A DNA stretch of 64,000 bases from Dactylonectria macrodidyma (GCA_020744425.1 JAGMUV010000006.1:1860001-1924000), one strand, 5' to 3'; shown: positions 1 to 12,082, counted from the first letter of the stretch. Numbers and translations are program-made. The notes: generated by a model not told the origin, from the letters alone.

Positions 1-2
1 GT

Positions 3-1361
3 CAAGATCTGGGGCTCTACTCTGAATCTGGACCGTGGCCAGTGATTGAGGGAGAGATGCGACGAAGGACGTGGTGGACCATCTATATCCTGGACAGGAC
101 TCTGGCTACGGAACTGGGCCGGCCCGTCCTGATCGATGACGGAGATTGTGACGTGTCTTTGCCAGCTGGCGTAGACGATCAGTACATTCATGAAGGGGGT
201 ATGCTGGTCCCAAACGGTGCAGAACCACTGACGCATTCTCTGCTTGCTGTTATTCATGTCGTCAGGTCCTACACGGCACTCCTCGCAGCTCTGACGCCGC
301 CGGCGTTATCTTCAGTGCAGCTATCTACTTTCGAGGATCACTTCAAGAAGTGCCTGGACACGTTTCCACCTGCTTGCGACCCTTCTAGCACCGTTCCGCT
401 AGCCCCTCACTTTCTCGCCCCCTTAGCATACCTCTTCCATGCTCGACTGCTCCTCCACCGACATCACCTTGACCCGGGATATCCCCTCGAAGCTCGGCTT
501 GCCTCTGTTGATAGTTGCACACACGTAGCACTCGAGACGGCTTCTCTTCTTCATCGATCGAACACCTCACTCCTTGCCGATGGGGCAACTGCTCTCTTGA
601 CGACGCACATCTTTCGATGCACTCTATTTCTGCTTCTCACCGGGTACTTGGACCATGCCACCACATGCATCCGAGCTATGGCTTCGATCAGCACGCGCAG
701 AGACGTTGCCACCCCGTGCGGCCGGTTTCTATCGTTCTTCGTTTCAACTCTGGGGACAAAGAAAACCGAATTCGCCAGCTATCTCTCCCGGAGCGCTCCC
801 CCTCCTCCCTTTGGCACACCTCGCCAATCGATCGACCACGCCGCTATCCTACAAATGTTCTCACGGGATGAAGATCTGCTAGCATATGTGTCGGCAGACC
901 TCCAAGCTTCCCCGGATGCTTCATGGCTTTGGGCTGGTTTGGAGCGTGAGGCGCAACTCCCTCAGCCTTCTCCGCCTGTAATATCGCAGGCTGCCGGGGT
1001 TGGCAGCAGCCTTCTCAGCTCGGAGGCACGAATTGGCCTGGCTGAGGCGCAAGACAGGGAATGGGGCGGGTGGACAAGGCTTGAGGCCGCTGTTCGCGGG
1101 CTTGATGTTGCAGGAAATGTAACACCAACTCCCACACCATCGAACCCGGCATGGACGTTACCCCCGCCTATCAAAAGCGAGACGCCTGGTCCGTCGGTGG
1201 AACTCCCTCGAATAGGCGAGGTTCCACGCTTCGGATCTGAGGCTCCGAGGCTTGTAGAGGCGAGCGGACGAGCGAGCCCAGCAACCGGTAGCAACCTTAG
1301 CACAGGCGGGAATAATCCTGGGAACTCCAAGGACCGCCTAAGCATCGCCAACATCATCTAA
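3..1361 (+). CDS. Fungal-specific transcription factor domain protein, 3' part only (Zn2Cys6-type regulator)
   Basis: The frame is open from base 3 and stops with TAA at 1359-1361, so the true start, and any N-terminal zinc cluster, lie left of the window. The visible part opens with a stretch reading EMRRRTWWTIYILDR followed by ATELGRPVLIDD. This is the hallmark core of the Fungal_trans (PF04082) domain in Zn2Cys6 regulators, where R-R-x-W-W and the LGRP/D segment are conserved. Helical, Leu/Ala-rich sequence continues to about residue 300. The last 130 residues are Pro/Ser/Thr-rich and probably disordered. No intron is needed in the visible part. The target pathway cannot be read from the sequence. 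The gene converges with SPO22 downstream. The domain call is firm; the name of the regulator is unknown. Confidence 0.8.
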   Translation, partial: QDLGLYSESGPWPVIEGEMRRRTWWTIYILDRTLATELGRPVLIDDGDCDVSLPAGVDDQYIHEGGMLVPNGAEPLTHSLLAVIHVVRSYTALLAALTPPALSSVQLSTFEDHFKKCLDTFPPACDPSSTVPLAPHFLAPLAYLFHARLLLHRHHLDPGYPLEARLASVDSCTHVALETASLLHRSNTSLLADGATALLTTHIFRCTLFLLLTGYLDHATTCIRAMASISTRRDVATPCGRFLSFFVSTLGTKKTEFASYLSRSAPPPPFGTPRQSIDHAAILQMFSRDEDLLAYVSADLQASPDASWLWAGLEREAQLPQPSPPVISQAAGVGSSLLSSEARIGLAEAQDREWGGWTRLEAAVRGLDVAGNVTPTPTPSNPAWTLPPPIKSETPGPSVELPRIGEVPRFGSEAPRLVEASGRASPATGSNLSTGGNNPGNSKDRLSIANII

Positions 1362-1850
1362 AAGCTCAACCACCCAATTTCCGGAAAACAAGCAGTTTAA
1401 TGTCTATCAATCGATGAGCGCACGCCAGGCGTCCACTGGCCAACTCTAATGCAATACCCCCCTTATTTGAGCGTTTCACGATACCTCGGTTTTGTTTTGG
1501 TTGGGCAAACTATTTTTTTTTATTTTACGGCAATATCACTATCGGTGCTTGATTTGTTGCAAATGGGCGGATTGTAGGAAAGAAGAACAGATCCGAGGCG
1601 CGGTACTGGGGATTGAATGGTGTATGTGCGAAATCGAAGACGGCCAGCGCGGCGTTTAGGCGGAACCGCTCGCATTTGAAGCGGCGGCGAGATATAGAAG
1701 GATATACGTGTACCTATTGAGCTGCATAAATGGATTATACCGGCGTTGTTGGCCGATGATATTGGTTGTTGGTTACGAGCACTTTTCAAACAGGCTGACT
1801 ACATGTTGTTGCCGTAAGTTGAATTTTGCCAGTGACTCTGAAAAAAATAT
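1362..1850. other. Convergent 3' spacer between the regulator and SPO22
   Basis: This 489-bp AT-richer stretch lies between the stop codons of two convergent genes. It contains a short T-run at about 1512-1520. I see no coding frame with credible codon use, no RNA gene and no repeat. It probably holds the two 3' UTRs. Confidence 0.6.
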
Positions 1851-4800
1851 CTAGTGTGCGTCTTTGCTGAAACCAAGCTTCAAAACTCTCTCCTGAAGTA
1901 CATTTCTCATATCACCGCCATCATCCATGTACTCAGCCATGTCGAGGGCCTTAAGCGCCCACTGATGACACAGGGCCTCGTCCCCCCTCGCTAGAATGTC
2001 GATGGCGTGGTTAAACGTGGTGGCGACGACCCAGTCAAGTTCGTCTGAAGGGAATGGCTTCTGCATCTGTATCGCAAGCGTCAGTTACGGACCCAGTACA
2101 TCCAACCGGCCCAGCCGGGGGAGAGTGAATGAAATACCTGGTTTCCCTCGCGGGCTATTTGCAGGGCCTGGTCCACCACCTGCAACGCTAAGTTGTCATC
2201 CAGTGGCAGAATGGCCTGGAACATGCAGCGGACGTATTTTGCGAGACTCTGGTTGTCAAAGTCTTCAAGCTCGAAGATCTGGTTGATGATGACGCGCATT
2301 GTCGCGTATAGTACTGTACCGAGAGTCAGCGAAACGAATGTTTGATTCTCTTGTGCCAGATCAGGGCCGTCGTACCCTTTCCGGGAGCTTGGCTCCTTAG
2401 AAGGCAATCTCCCATAGCCTTGAGCGTTAGCTCGTCTTTGCAGATCCTCGCTTTCCTTACGATCTGGCTCAGTTCGTCCCATGCCTTTAGGCAAATGGCA
2501 CCTTCGAAATCAAACATGAACAGCGTCGATAGTTTTGTAACCATGTCTCCCATCGCTGGCGTATTTCCTGAATCGAGCTCCGTTTGTGACATACTTTCCA
2601 AAGTCTTGTCGAACAATTGGATGTGCTGTCTCATCTCCACATAGCGTTGGAGTTGCTCCTCCACCTTGTCCTCTGCCCGAGCTTGCGATACAAGGGCAGC
2701 AGAAATGACAAAGCGACAGCGCATCGCCATGAATTGAATATCGCCTAGATCCTTAGAAGAAATGTCTTGAGGGAAACTTTCAATAAATGCGAGGCAGGCG
2801 TTAAAAATGCGGACTAGATGCCACAGCCCCTAAACGTGGCATTTGGTGACGCCAATATTGTAGGCATTCTTTCGAAACCACTCCAACTCGGGAACCGTAA
2901 ACACTTTACTGCCATCATCGTCTCTCATCTCTAATTTTGAGTGTTCGGCAGCTATTCTTGTCAGCTTGATAAGAAGTGCTGAAGGGGAGACAGCGGACCT
3001 TTTTCGAAGATGTTACATATGTCGTCGGCAAGCTCAAGCTCTTGGTTTCCTTCCCCCTGACTCTCGATCAGATGGATCAATCTGATGGTGCATCTGAGAA
3101 TCGATGGAAAGTGTGATTTCGCGGAATTACCTGAATCAGCATTCTCCACTACTGCTTTTAAGGCAGCCAACGTGCATAACCTGTCCCCAGCCTGCTGTGC
3201 TTCCCTGACGCAGGCGTAGAGGATATCCTGGGTCTTTTCCTTCTCGGAAGATTGACTAAGATGTTCAATACTTTGACATCCTAGTTCATGGTCCCAGCAC
3301 GCGAGTGCGGCCTTGAACATGAGATATCTTGTCAGGGGATCCTCTTGTACAGCCGGCGGCATGGCATCAAATGCTGACCGGGCAGCATCGACGTCATTAC
3401 AAGCAATTGCGCACATGACAAGTTTTCTGCCAAATTTTCCTTGGTTTATCTCGCCACAATTGGAGAAACTTGGGTGTAACGCGGCTTTACACCAACTCTC
3501 CGCTGCTTTGAACTGTTTCTTGGTACAGAGCGCGTCAACCTTCTTCCACATAAGCTATTACGATTAGCAGGGAGATGTTGCTAAAAGTGGTTGGACATAC
3601 TGATTGAGCAGCGATAGTAACGTCTACATGGAGTGATACACCAGACTCTTGCGAGAACCGCTCGACAAGAGCCATCAAACCAGTGGCGCCGCTCGAAGAT
3701 TCATGCTCCATAGTGCTCATCCAAACACGACGAACGACAGCCTTCCCAATCCAATCTGGGTTCCCATTTGGTATCAATCTTGTAAACAACAGTTCATCAA
3801 GCAATCCAGTTGTGAGCTGGGGACATCTGTCGTGTAAGCCTTTGATATTGTGAAGCAGAAAGCCGAGAACTGCGTCCGAGAAGTCAATGGACCGGATCAT
3901 GCGCCGCAGGATACTTGCACAGGCGTCCGTGTCAAAAACCTCGCTCGGTGACTTTTGCAGAATCTCCAGTTTCCAGTGCAACACGACAGGCTTGTCTCCG
4001 ATTTGCGATTCCACATATGACACCAAGTAGTCAGCTTCCTGGAGATGCTCTGGAGATCCGATGGCAAGTAGAACTCGAACAAGGTGGTGAAATATTGATA
4101 ACCGCAGTTCTAATCCTTCCACGGAGAGAAGTTCTAGCGCCTGGCTGTTCATAACCTCATATGCACGACGGAGCCATTTTAGTGCCATTGGATAATCGCC
4201 CTTTGAAGAGAGGTCACTTCCGATGTGCCGTAGAGTGTCTGCCATGTGCTCGGCTGAAGGAGCATCAAGGTGATGCCGAAGGCCTTCCGCTTTGTTGTAC
4301 ATGTGTTCCGCAACGTCAAGTCGGTCTTCTTTCCACGACTAGGAAGAGGTCAGCAAGACACCCACAAGAGACGAAGACAACCTTACCAAAGCCGTGCGCA
4401 TAGACAAATACTCGGCTTCAATCTTGCTTCTCGAGCTCAGGTCATCTTGCAAGTTCCCGTCCATCGACTTCAGTCGCTCGATGTAATCGGCAACCTTTTG
4501 AAGCCCCAGCCGCGCACCCTCAAAGTCGGATACCTCGATACAGAGCCTCCCAACCGTTAAAGCCAGGCGCATCAAATACACAACCCCTTCTTCATCGTCT
4601 CTTTTCCTCTTCCCATGGTTGTTCTCTCGCGCCAGGGCATGGATCAGGAAGGCAAATACTCTCGTTCGGGCCAGCAATTTCGGCCGCCCTTGGGTCACCT
4701 CTGACACCAATTCGTCGTCTTTCTTCCTCCTCTGCTTGATACATTCGTTCCACAGTTTCCTTCCGCAATCTTTGAGTGTCTTTGCAGTTTGGGAGGAGAG

Positions 4801-5039
4801 GTTTGTCGTCTTCATCGGCAAGGAATTGACCGTGTTGATGTTGTGGTTGAGGTCAGCAAGAAGAGTCTCGGTGGAGTTGTCGTCGCTGGAGAGTGGCAGC
4901 GTCGAGGAAAGGTCTCGGGCGAATTCTTCACAGCTGACATTAGAGATAATTAATACTATGGCTAGGAAGGATATAGCCAACCTAAGATAGCATTTATCTT
5001 TCTGTCGCGCCCTGCAGCAACAAGATCAATGGGCGTCAT
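1851..5039 (-). CDS. SPO22: Meiosis-specific TPR protein SPO22/ZIP4 homologue, with one in-frame stop
   Basis: Spo22/Zip4 is a TPR scaffold of the ZMM group that promotes crossovers and synaptonemal complex assembly in meiosis. I reconstruct seven exons (minus strand): 5039-4982, 4925-4387, 4338-3601, 3554-2999, 2951-2376, 2313-2138 and 2066-1851. All borders are GT-AG, and the lengths sum to 2859 nt, giving 952 residues. The product shows the family's N-terminal RKINAILEFARDLSS segment, a tandem helical-repeat body, and a C-terminal FPSDELDWVVATTFNHAID block. The start at 5039 was chosen because exon 1 joins exon 2 in the family frame (AILEFA). An upstream start beyond 5100 cannot be excluded. 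Codon 671 is TAG (2830-2832), in a conserved region just before HLVRIFNACLAFIE. If the base is real, the allele is truncated. The downstream frame is otherwise intact. Confidence 0.85.
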
Positions 5040-5581
5040 GTTGTGTGCGAGATGGTGGAGACACAGTTTCGTACATTTTTGGCATGTCGAGTTCTAGGTA
5101 GACGGAAGTCCCGTTGCGACATCAAATATGGTCCCTGCCTCGTATCTACCTGAGGCAGTGACGGCACGGGATAGTCGGCGAGGTAAGCAGCTGCAATGGA
5201 GGTGGCAGGTGCGGCCACATCTACGCCTTCCCTATGGCCACAACTCGGGCGATCATGTGAGCACGAAACACGGAACTGAAAACGAGATTGATGTTGACGA
5301 TGCTTAGACAGGTTCTGCTATGTAGCCTCCTTAGACAATATGTACGCATGCGGTTCTGCGCATATCCTTGCGCCCCAAAAACAAACAATCCTTTACTCTT
5401 CCGCTTTCGCAATGCTAGTCAATAGCCCTCCCAGTCCCGTTTCCGAATACTTTGCTCGTCCACTTGTCGCAATGTTAATCGATAGCCCTTCGGCCTCATT
5501 GCTGATCCAGCCCCACGCGTACTATGGAGTGCTATATATATACCAAAATACCTCGCTGGCAGCAATACTCGCCTTCCATCT
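5040..5581. other. Spacer between SPO22 start and acuM stop
   Basis: This 540-bp region would hold the SPO22 promoter and the acuM 3' UTR. It contains two imperfect copies of a CGCAATG-(C/T)TA-(A/G)TC-(A/G)ATAGCCCT sequence, at about 5409-5428 and 5469-5488, differing mainly by transitions. No coding frame is credible. Confidence 0.45.
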
Positions 5582-8068
5582 TCACTGTGAATCCGGGTCA
5601 TGTGGCAAGAAGTTGCCCACGATCAGAGCCGGCCTAGATAGCAAATAACATCAGCAACTGGTTTTGCAACCGACAAAAGAAGCACGGAAGACGTACAGTT
5701 TGTGATCGTCTCGTCGAATCATAAACGAGAAGCAGCATTTAACGATCGGATGGTTCGACGACGAGCTTGGGTTCTTGAGCGAACATGCAGTCAAGAGGGT
5801 TTCGTGGGCCGGGTCGAAGGCGATGGTGCCAAACTCTTCCCAATAACGGACCGTCGACTCTTCTGTGAGAATCTCGTGCAATGCAATCTTGCCCTGTGTC
5901 GTCAAATAGTGTCAGCAAATCTTAACCGGGAACGCTGGCCCCTAGTCCCCCGGGGCGAAGAGCCTCAAGGGGGCCAAGATGGCGGGGGCGGGGACAACCC
6001 ACATCTCTCAGTTTGTCCACCGACACGCCAATCAACTCAGCCATCTCCTTGTTACCCCGGAAGATCTCTCCGGTTCTCCGCCAGCAGCATGCCGGCACGG
6101 CCATGCTCGCAAAGACACGGTCATAGTCCATGAGCTGTTTCTCGAACCACATCTCAACGTATACGAGCTCCATGTCCGTCAGGGCGTGTGCCTTTTCGCG
6201 GAACTTGGGTCGGAACTGGTTGATGGTGCGGAGGATCTTCTGCTTAGACGAAGGCGCGATGTGGCTATCTAGATAGGTACCCAAGCGAGCATAACCCTTA
6301 ATGTAGTTGAAGGGCTTTAGTAGGCCGGCGTCATACTTGGCCTTGAGGACACGCGCCATACGCTCTTCGGGTGTGTCGTTGCCCGAGGGGTCAGCCGCTT
6401 GGAGGTAGTACTCACGGGCCTTGTCGGCAGGCACCACGCTCCCTGGCCTCGATATGTTCTTGCCTTCGAGATTCGGCGGGGGCAGCATCGGCCCCCCTGA
6501 CATGCTGGCCGGGTTGACGCCCCCGGGCTGCAGCGAGTTGTTGTTACCGAAGGTGGGTAGCATCTCCGACTGGCTTGATCGTCTGAATATCGGGCTCTGC
6601 TGATCATCGGACGGCACTCCGCCGTCATCTAATAGACTCGTATGGAGGAAGTCGTTGAGCAGACTAAACTCGTGAGTGACTTCGGGCGCGATCATGTAGT
6701 TGGGGTGGTAGCTGTGCATGTCATGGAAGTGGTTCTGGGCCGTCATCCATGCATCCTGGAAGCCAGCGACTAAGTGGCGTGTCAGTCAATATGATTGAGG
6801 TTAATAAGTCGGTGACGGCCGCTCCCGTTCTCCGCAGTGGGTTTTAAAAAAACAAAACAAGTAAAAAAAAAAAAAAAGGTGCGGGTGGCCCTAGGAAGGG
6901 CCCGGCAGGACGAAAGGTGCTCGAGACGTACATTGATTCGCATTGTTGTTACCGTTGTTCAACGTATTTACCTGCAGGCCGGAGACGGGCCCCGGTTGCA
7001 CAAGGGGCAGCGCGTTGCCTTGCCCCAACACGCCTCCGGCGGCGAACCCTGACTTGCGTCTGGTGCCATCGAAGTTTGGGGGTGGGCCCATTGTGCTAGA
7101 TATGGAGCTGCGGGCTATATCGGACTGAGCGTCAGACTCGTCGACGACGGAAGAGCTCTGGATGCTCTTGGCCTTCTTGGAGTCGGCATCGCGGGGCTCG
7201 TCGTGACAGAGGTGCCCGATGTTGCGTTTGATACATCTCGTACACGGCCTCTCCTGCTCACACCATCAGCGCCTGGCCTTCTCAGGGGGAATTGCGAATC
7301 AGCCCTCTCGTCTCCGCAAACACCGCCACCAGGCAATAAAGGCGGCGCCCACGGAGGCGAAGAACTCGTTCGAGATCTTACATACGAGATCGCAAGTCAT
7401 GTGCTAACCGCGCACAAAGAAACAGCCCGTCAGCCATGCCTCTCAAGGACTCGATGCAAATGCAGGCAAGGGGAAAGGGGGAAGGAATGCCCGCAGGCGC
7501 TGTGTCGCCTCACGAAGGCGGAGGACAGAGAGTCGAGCGCCTCGGAGCGCCCAGGCACGTTGGCCAGAGCCAATTGCGCCTGCGCATCCTCATCATGTTG
7601 ACTTACAGATCGTCGGCAATATACGCAAGCTGTAGGAACGCGAGCGCCCCAGCAATGTCAGCCCAAGTTCATTTCTCAATTGAAGATGCTCCTGCCGCGA
7701 TCTCGGCGCCAGGCCTGCTGGAGTCAAGACTCAATGGGTTGACATGTGGTCGCGGCAGCTTCTCAGCCCCAACGACACACCGGCAACTCCACACAACAGC
7801 ATGCCAGCTCCGACTCGGGCTGAGACTTCAAACGCAGCTCGTGTGAGCAGTCGCGTGGGCTCTATGAAGCAAAGGGAATGGTCAGGCTATAGGAATGCGT
7901 ACCGTGGTTCACCTTGCGGCGCTTCTTAGGGCTCTTGTGAGCGTTGGCGAGCGCAACATCAGCGCCAGCGACGAACTTGTCGCCGTCCTTGCCCTTGCCA
8001 TCGTCGGCTCTGGCTCGCTCGCCGGCCTTGCCGCTCTTGCCCATGGCGGCGGGGTTCCGGTCGGTCAT
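5582..8068 (-). CDS. acuM: Zn2Cys6 gluconeogenesis regulator AcuM (RDS2 family)
   Basis: AcuM works with AcuK to activate gluconeogenic genes (PEP carboxykinase, fructose-1,6-bisphosphatase) in fungi growing on C2 or C4 carbon. Seven exons on the minus strand: 8068-7903, 7629-7607, 7403-7386, 7253-6932, 6769-6003, 5893-5697 and 5633-5582. They sum to 1545 nt, giving 514 residues. The spliced zinc cluster reads ACVYCRRSHMTCDL then ERPCTRCIKRNIGHLCHDE, which has the family's six cysteines and is typical of AcuM/RDS2 rather than AcuK/ERT1. The C-terminal PAS-like region has FEKQLMDYDRVFASM and then WEEFGTIAFDPAHETLLTAC, ending in LIVGNFLP as family members do. The N-terminus is basic (KSPKKRRKVNH), a likely nuclear signal. 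Exons 2 and 3 are micro-exons of 23 and 18 nt. The poly-T run in intron 4 (about 6859-6875) is intronic. Confidence 0.93.
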
Positions 8069-8316
8069 GTTGTCCTATGCTTCCATTGGATCTCTGAGTC
8101 TAGGTTACGCAATGGGGCGTCGGGATCGCAGCTCATTTGCGGCGCGTTGCAGTCTTGAAGAGAAGTCTACGGCTCAGACGAGCGAACAATGTCGATCCGC
8201 GAGTCGGGAGATCGGAGGGGTCGGCTACAATTGCGGTCCGGGGGCTTCTCACACATGCGCGGGTTGGAGCTGGAGCTGGTTGTTTTTGCTCGTTGAGGCG
8301 TCGTTTGCGCGTGACA

Positions 8317-8358
8317 GGTGACGGGTGACGGGTGACGGGTGACGGGTGACGGGTGATG
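8317..8358. repeat. 7-bp tandem array, unit GGTGACG
   Basis: About six uninterrupted copies of GGTGACG, the last one degenerate (GGTGATG), lie 250 bp upstream of the acuM start. Confidence 0.9.
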
Positions 8359-9368
8359 GTGGGCCGCGGGGGAGGGAAACGATCGACGGGGCTCGGCTGT
8401 GCGAAGGTCGATGACGAGAATTGAGGCCGCAGAAGGTGCGACAAGTTGGCGGCGCCAGGGACGACCAAAAAGCAACAGTGCAGAGACGGCAGAGCCTCGT
8501 GCGAGCTCGGGAAGAAGCAAAAAAGTATAGTCGAGGGCGCGGACGGTGAAGTTTGACCTGACCTGGGGCCGGAATGGGCTGGGTCTGATTGACCACTGTG
8601 GATTGTGCCCGTACTGGGGACTTGTGGACTGTACCTGTACCTAACTGAGGACGGCCTGTGGGGGGAGGGCGGCACCGCACGAGAGGGAAAAGACGAGACA
8701 CAGAGGGGAGGGTTGGTTCTAACAGTTGCCAAGTGGAGTGGAGCTGAGGGCCCTCTCAGTAGACGGGCGGTTCCAAGTCGTTGAAACAAGCGCCGAATAA
8801 TACGTTGCCTTCCCACTTACTGTTTACCTTGGTTATACGTTAGGCAGGCTAGTAGGTGCTGCTGAGCGCAATTCGTGCGAGACGAAAAGACCCCGGGAAC
8901 GACTGATGGATGGCATCATGGGCTTTGACCACAGCCATCTAGCCAGAACATTTATGGCCGGAGCCTGAGACCAGACCAGATGACGTTCTGGGGGAGGACA
9001 AGACCCTTGGAAGAGTCTTCATCCCAGCACCGGCTTGTACCGCTGTACTTTGCAACAGCACATTGCTCGCAGTATTTTGCGCGTTTCTGCAAGGATGGGG
9101 ACACCTTTGACGACGAACGCTCAACACAGCCCAGAGTTCAGGACGGTTGAGGCTTTGACCATGAAACGAGCTATTACGCCCGGTATGCCCGAACAACCCA
9201 GGGCACTCGGTCACTGATGAAGGGCAGTGCATCACACACCACATCCAGTCGCTGCTGAACTCCTTCAGGAGGCTACAGCAACTAGCAGGAAACAGGAAGC
9301 GCTAAGAAGGGCGCTACAGCAGCATGCCAGAAGTGGCTGATGATGTCTAATGGCTGATGTCCGATGCG

Positions 9369-9421
9369 ATGGCTGATGGCTGATGGCTGATGGCTGATGG
9401 CTGATGGCTGATGGCTGATGG
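9369..9421. repeat. 7-bp tandem array, unit GGCTGAT
   Basis: About seven and a half perfect copies of GGCTGAT follow single degenerate copies from about 9340. It is a minisatellite-like array in non-coding DNA. Confidence 0.9.
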
Positions 9422-9762
9422 CGGGGCTAAATGACGCTGAAGACGCCCATAGAAGCCCACCACACCCGCTCACCTTGCCTCCAAAACCCCCCATGCCCCT
9501 GCTCGCCCGGTGAGCACCCCTCTTGCCTTCCAAAGAAAGGCTTGGGAGGGCAAGAGGGCTCCAAATGTCCTCAGCGTCTCCACTTGCCTTGTTCTGGGAT
9601 GTGCACCGCTGCAGAAATCCAGAAAGGTCTTCCATGCACCGGCTTCTTACGCATACAGTGCGAACTCGTCTTTCTCTAGCACAGTACCCCGGATGGCGCA
9701 TCGATCGAGCAAAAACCCGCTGCCAGGGTGCAACGGAAATGCACCACCGCACAGCCCACACT

Positions 9763-9859
9763 CTTCCACTTCCACTTCCACTTCCACTTCCACTTCCACT
9801 TCCACTTCCACTTCCACTTCCACTTCCACTTCCACTTCCACTTCCACTTCCACTTCCAC
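9763..9859. repeat. Hexanucleotide array (CTTCCA), about 16 copies
   Basis: Perfect CTTCCA repeats span 97 bp. Both strands stay open through the array and would encode dipeptide or tripeptide repeats in every frame, so the open frames here are artefacts of the repeat. Such arrays are prone to length change between strains. Confidence 0.95.
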
Positions 9860-12082
9860 GATATCAGTTTCTTGGCTCAGCCTCCAGCCCGGATCAGAGC
9901 CGAGCGGGGGGGAGGCAGCTGGACAGAAAAGCACCCCCAAAAGCAAATGAAAAGAAGGCTGGGAAATAGAAGGAGAAGGGAACTAGACGCCCGTTTTGTC
10001 AGGGAGTAAGGGCAAGCGCAAAAGCCCGGGACTACACTTGCGGGGGTCGCGAGATAGCCGAAGCAGCAAACGCAGCGGCGGAAGCGAAAATCTGCTGACG
10101 TCCCAGGTTTCCGATTCGTCATGGGCGGCGTCAGGCCATTCTGAAATGGTGTTCTGCGCGCGCGCTGGAGATTCTGGCATGATTTTTTCTTCTTGTCCCA
10201 TTGCTGATGCTCCGTATGGGGCCTGGTACGATTTCTCTTTGCAATGTCCACAGCTCAGACCAGATATACAGACGGGCGAGGTCCAAGCGACGCAGGAGAG
10301 ATGCGATTCCATGGAGCCAGCCCGATTGTACCCCTTTTGCCGCCATTCATCAACCACAAACAGTGAGGGTATGTGCGATATTGGCTTCAGGCTACGAGCA
10401 ATGGCCCAATTCCAAGCCATAATTGCGGGCTTACGAAGTACCACAGACCACGGGCGGCTGCGGAACAGTGGCCCGTCCAACAACTGCACAGTATGCGTAC
10501 GTATGCATTACTTCTAACGGACCCAAGCAGGTTGTTGCAGACGGCTTCCGCGCTTTTCCCAAGCAGGCAATGCCTCACCTGGGCAGCCAACCTAATTCAT
10601 CTCGTAGACTCCAATTACCAAAGACGCCGTTTTGTTCCTCGCCTCCCTCACCATTGCCTGGAGGCTTCACCGCTCCAACAACCTGGAAGGCACCAGTCGG
10701 ACAGACAGACGCCGGGTCAATCTCGCTTCTCCCGCTTCCTCCCATCCATCAACAATTCCCTCCGCCTCTCCCTAGCTTTCGGCTTCTCGTCCGCCCTAGA
10801 ACCCAACTCATCCCGGACGCCGGCTATGTGCGGCTAGCGTCAAGCGCCTCTTCGCTCACTCACTCACCCTCTCCAAGTCTCAATGTAACCTACGTCGAGT
10901 AGTGTCTCGGTCTGGCCTGGTGCCTGAATGATCACCAACCTTCTCCGCACCCTTGCCCTCCATCGAGTCCATCCACCATACAAGGTCGGCCATGCTGCGC
11001 ACCCACACGCTACCACCTACGGAAACCGGACAGACTGCTGCGATTACGCCCGCTGGACCGATGTGCCATGCGAGACATCTTTGGTCCACTCTGTTCTGAC
11101 ACTGGCCATTCTGACGCTTGCAATGGCGCAAAGAGAGCGAAATATTGGTGTTCTTCCGTCAACTCCGTAGTTCATCCCCGTGGGTTACACCAACCCCAAT
11201 CTACCTCTACCTTCTTTCCACTGTACAATCCAACATCTGCCTCACTCTAGTACCTACCTAGGGACTTATCTTGGTACCCAGGAGTCACAAGTTACGCACC
11301 CGCAGTCTGCAATCTGCAAATCTGCAACCGCATCGTCCAATTGCTGCAGCTGCATGCTGATTGGATATTGTACCGAGGAAGCTGGACGCTGAAAGCCTGA
11401 ACAAGTGGGACGTGCAATGAATGGGCCGCAAAACGACTTGACTTTTACTGACGACCTACTAACAACCATGCGTGCTTTTTCTCACCGACATCAAAATGCA
11501 TGTTGGTCAGTTGTTCTTTTACACCGGTGGCTATAGGCAGTCCAGTAAAATCGGCCGAAGATGATGTACTCTGTATCTACTTCGTATCTCTGCCTACAGG
11601 TGGCCCATGGATAGAGATACTCTGGGCGTACCTAACTTCTGACGCTTCGTAAATCACCCACCCATACAAACGCACGTCCTAACCAATACACCACTTAGAT
11701 GGATCGTCGTCATCGCCAAAGATCTACATCTATGCAGCACATGTTTGCTTTTTCCTTTTTTTTTGTTTATGCCTGGCTGGGCTGTCCCTTGGAACATGGT
11801 CATTAGCACCGATGGGGCATGATTTTAGATGCACTCATCTTGACGATCTTCAATGCCCGTGACCTCGCATTCATTTATTCATTCCTACCGTACTGTACAT
11901 GCATCCTTCCGTCGAAAAAGTAAACAAAACCTAGCCTTGTGCAAAACATAAACCCTTGAACCATGAGCCCGAGCCGTTAAACCTGACGTCGTCCTGATTG
12001 GGTCCGATCGGACTAACACGCACGGCGCTTCCCCTCCCCCGCACTCTCAACTACCGTCCGACCCTTCACACCATCTTCCCCA

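Larger units (their letters stand above)
8069..12082. other. 4-kb gene-free stretch upstream of acuM and downstream of xanthine dehydrogenase
   Basis: No frame here has family resemblance or splice structure. The longer open frames are low-complexity products of tandem arrays or pyrimidine-rich DNA. The part next to acuM (8300-8800) is pyrimidine-rich on the acuM strand, as expected for a long 5' leader or promoter. Another CT-rich belt runs on the + strand at about 10715-10880. Three short tandem arrays lie between 8.3 and 9.9 kb and are listed separately. A non-coding transcript is possible but not supported by anything I can see. Confidence 0.5.

Noticed and set aside
8133..8816. 227-codon minus-strand frame just upstream of acuM
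   Set aside because: Low-complexity Pro/Ser/Arg string produced by pyrimidine-rich leader DNA and the 7-bp array.
9647..10251. Several open frames over the CTTCCA array
   Set aside because: The hexanucleotide array is open in every frame. The encoded strings are pure repeats and no flanking coding signal exists.
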